6,233 nucleotides of DNA from Clostridia bacterium (GTDB taxonomy: Bacteria > Bacillota_A > Clostridia > Oscillospirales > CAG-382): NCBI GenBank assembly GCA_017614095.1, contig JAGACN010000034.1:1-6233 (forward strand), read 5' to 3'. Every line of letters begins with the position of its first letter. Position 1 is the stretch's first letter. Of this stretch, positions 5,642-6,233 are shown one piece after another. The notes under the pieces are model-generated. The model had not been told where the DNA came from. It saw only the letters and a list, made by a program, of their open reading frames with translations, and did not search any database. The position numbers and the translations under genes were made by a program.

Positions 5642-6233
5642 AAATGATCTCGAGCGAGACCGTGACGCCGAAGTTGGCCTTGGAGCCGTTGTAGAAGGTC
5701 TCGATGCCGGAGCCGCGGGACTGCGTCCATACGCCGCAGCCGAAGTCGCCCTCTTCCGTATCGGCCGTGATGACCAGCAGATAATCACCGGCGTCCAATG
5801 CTTTCGACAGTTTGAAATTCAGCCAGGTGTTTTCCTCGAAATTCACGAAGTCGTAGCTTGAGAGTACTTTTCCGGAAGCGGACTTGGTGTAGTCGGTGTC
5901 CCATTTATACACTTTGATGTGAACGGTTCCGACGTTGTTGTCGTAGCTGGGCAGGTAGGCCTTGCCGCCGACCAGCGATCCGCTGCAGTTGACGTGAATG
6001 CCGACCGCAGCCTTTTCCTGTGCCAGATTGTAGTGTACCCACTCACCGCTGTTGAACAGATCCACGATGCCCTTCTTTCCGGGCAGAGAGGATACCGGCG
6101 GTTTATCCGTCGAGCCGGACTGGCCGGGATCGCCGGAGCTGGATTTCACTTCATCCAGATGGAACGCGGCGCCGGTGTCGGTAATGCCGATCAGCCGGTC
6201 GTGTTCGGGGATCTTCTCGCCGTTCGCGGTCGA
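5640..6233 (-). CDS. Probable beta-helix surface protein with C-terminal beta-sandwich-like domain, partial (N-terminus beyond the right edge)
   Basis: The minus strand is open from the right edge to the TGA at 5642-5640, giving the last 197 residues of a longer protein. No start is needed inside the window: a GTG at 6149 exists, but the frame continues upstream with convincing sequence. The first visible residues include IPEHDRLIGITDTGAAF (8-24), closely matching the end of the next gene's product (VPDHPMLHGITDSGLAF), so the missing part is probably also a beta-helix. A Ser/Gly/Pro linker (about 30-52) then leads to a domain of about 140 residues rich in strands and aromatics: GEWVHYNLAQ, HIKVYKWDTDY, NTWLNFKLSKALDAGDYLLV, GCGVWTQ, TFYNGSKANFGVTVSLEII. 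The pattern suggests a jelly-roll or carbohydrate-binding-like module. Two cysteines in it could pair. It is the first visible gene of the three-gene minus-strand operon; the promoter must lie further right. Confidence 0.75.
   Translation of the reverse strand, partial: STANGEKIPEHDRLIGITDTGAAFHLDEVKSSSGDPGQSGSTDKPPVSSLPGKKGIVDLFNSGEWVHYNLAQEKAAVGIHVNCSGSLVGGKAYLPSYDNNVGTVHIKVYKWDTDYTKSASGKVLSSYDFVNFEENTWLNFKLSKALDAGDYLLVITADTEEGDFGCGVWTQSRGSGIETFYNGSKANFGVTVSLEII

Noticed and set aside
5629..5730. Start at 5730 for the beta-helix lipoprotein
   Set aside because: It would overlap the upstream gene by about 90 bp, add Arg-rich sequence before the signal peptide, and ignore the GAGGG site at 5637-5641.
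4321..6233. Phage tail-spike cluster suggested by the beta-helix proteins
   Set aside because: At least the 4321-5628 product has a lipoprotein signal peptide, there are no phage structural genes, and the downstream partner is a metabolic glycosidase.

Overview
The window holds five protein genes, two of them cut by the window edges. It looks like a chromosomal or metagenomic stretch from an anaerobic, fairly GC-rich Bacillota (Clostridia-type, probably gut or rumen). The basis for that is strong GGAGG-type ribosome binding sites, three Gram-positive-style lipoprotein signal peptides with an S/T/P-rich or acidic linker after the lipid-attachment cysteine, a Clostridia-style extracellular solute-binding protein, and carbohydrate-active proteins. 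The taxonomic guess is inference; there is no rRNA or other phylogenetic marker here.

Layout. Positions 1-915 (minus) encode a lipoprotein of unknown function whose C-terminus lies beyond the left edge. Positions 916-1107 form a divergent intergenic region with a good sigma-A promoter facing each way (both with a 17-bp spacer and an extended -10). Between and within them are a 17-bp inverted repeat and an AATCCGGC direct repeat that could be regulator sites. Positions 1108-2691 (plus) encode a 527-aa sugar-type ABC transporter substrate-binding lipoprotein, followed by a strong intrinsic terminator at 2711-2758. Positions 2795 to the right edge hold three minus-strand genes packed as an operon, transcribed right to left: the C-terminal part of a probable beta-helix protein with an added beta-sandwich-like domain (5640-6233), a beta-helix (pectate-lyase-3-like) lipoprotein (4321-5628), and a signal-less six-hairpin glycosidase of the MGH1/GH63-like type (2795-4324). 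The last two overlap by ATGA.

How it may work together (inference). The two beta-helix proteins would act on or bind a polysaccharide at the cell surface, the binding protein would capture released sugars, and the leaderless glycosidase would split imported oligosaccharides in the cytoplasm. The binding protein has its own promoter and terminator and no permease genes beside it, so a functional link to the convergent operon is only positional. No RNA genes, CRISPR arrays, insertion sequences or phage genes were seen. The most interesting points are a C-terminal motif shared by the two adjacent beta-helix proteins, a Gln where the catalytic base Glu of related glycosidases is expected, and the double-promoter control region.
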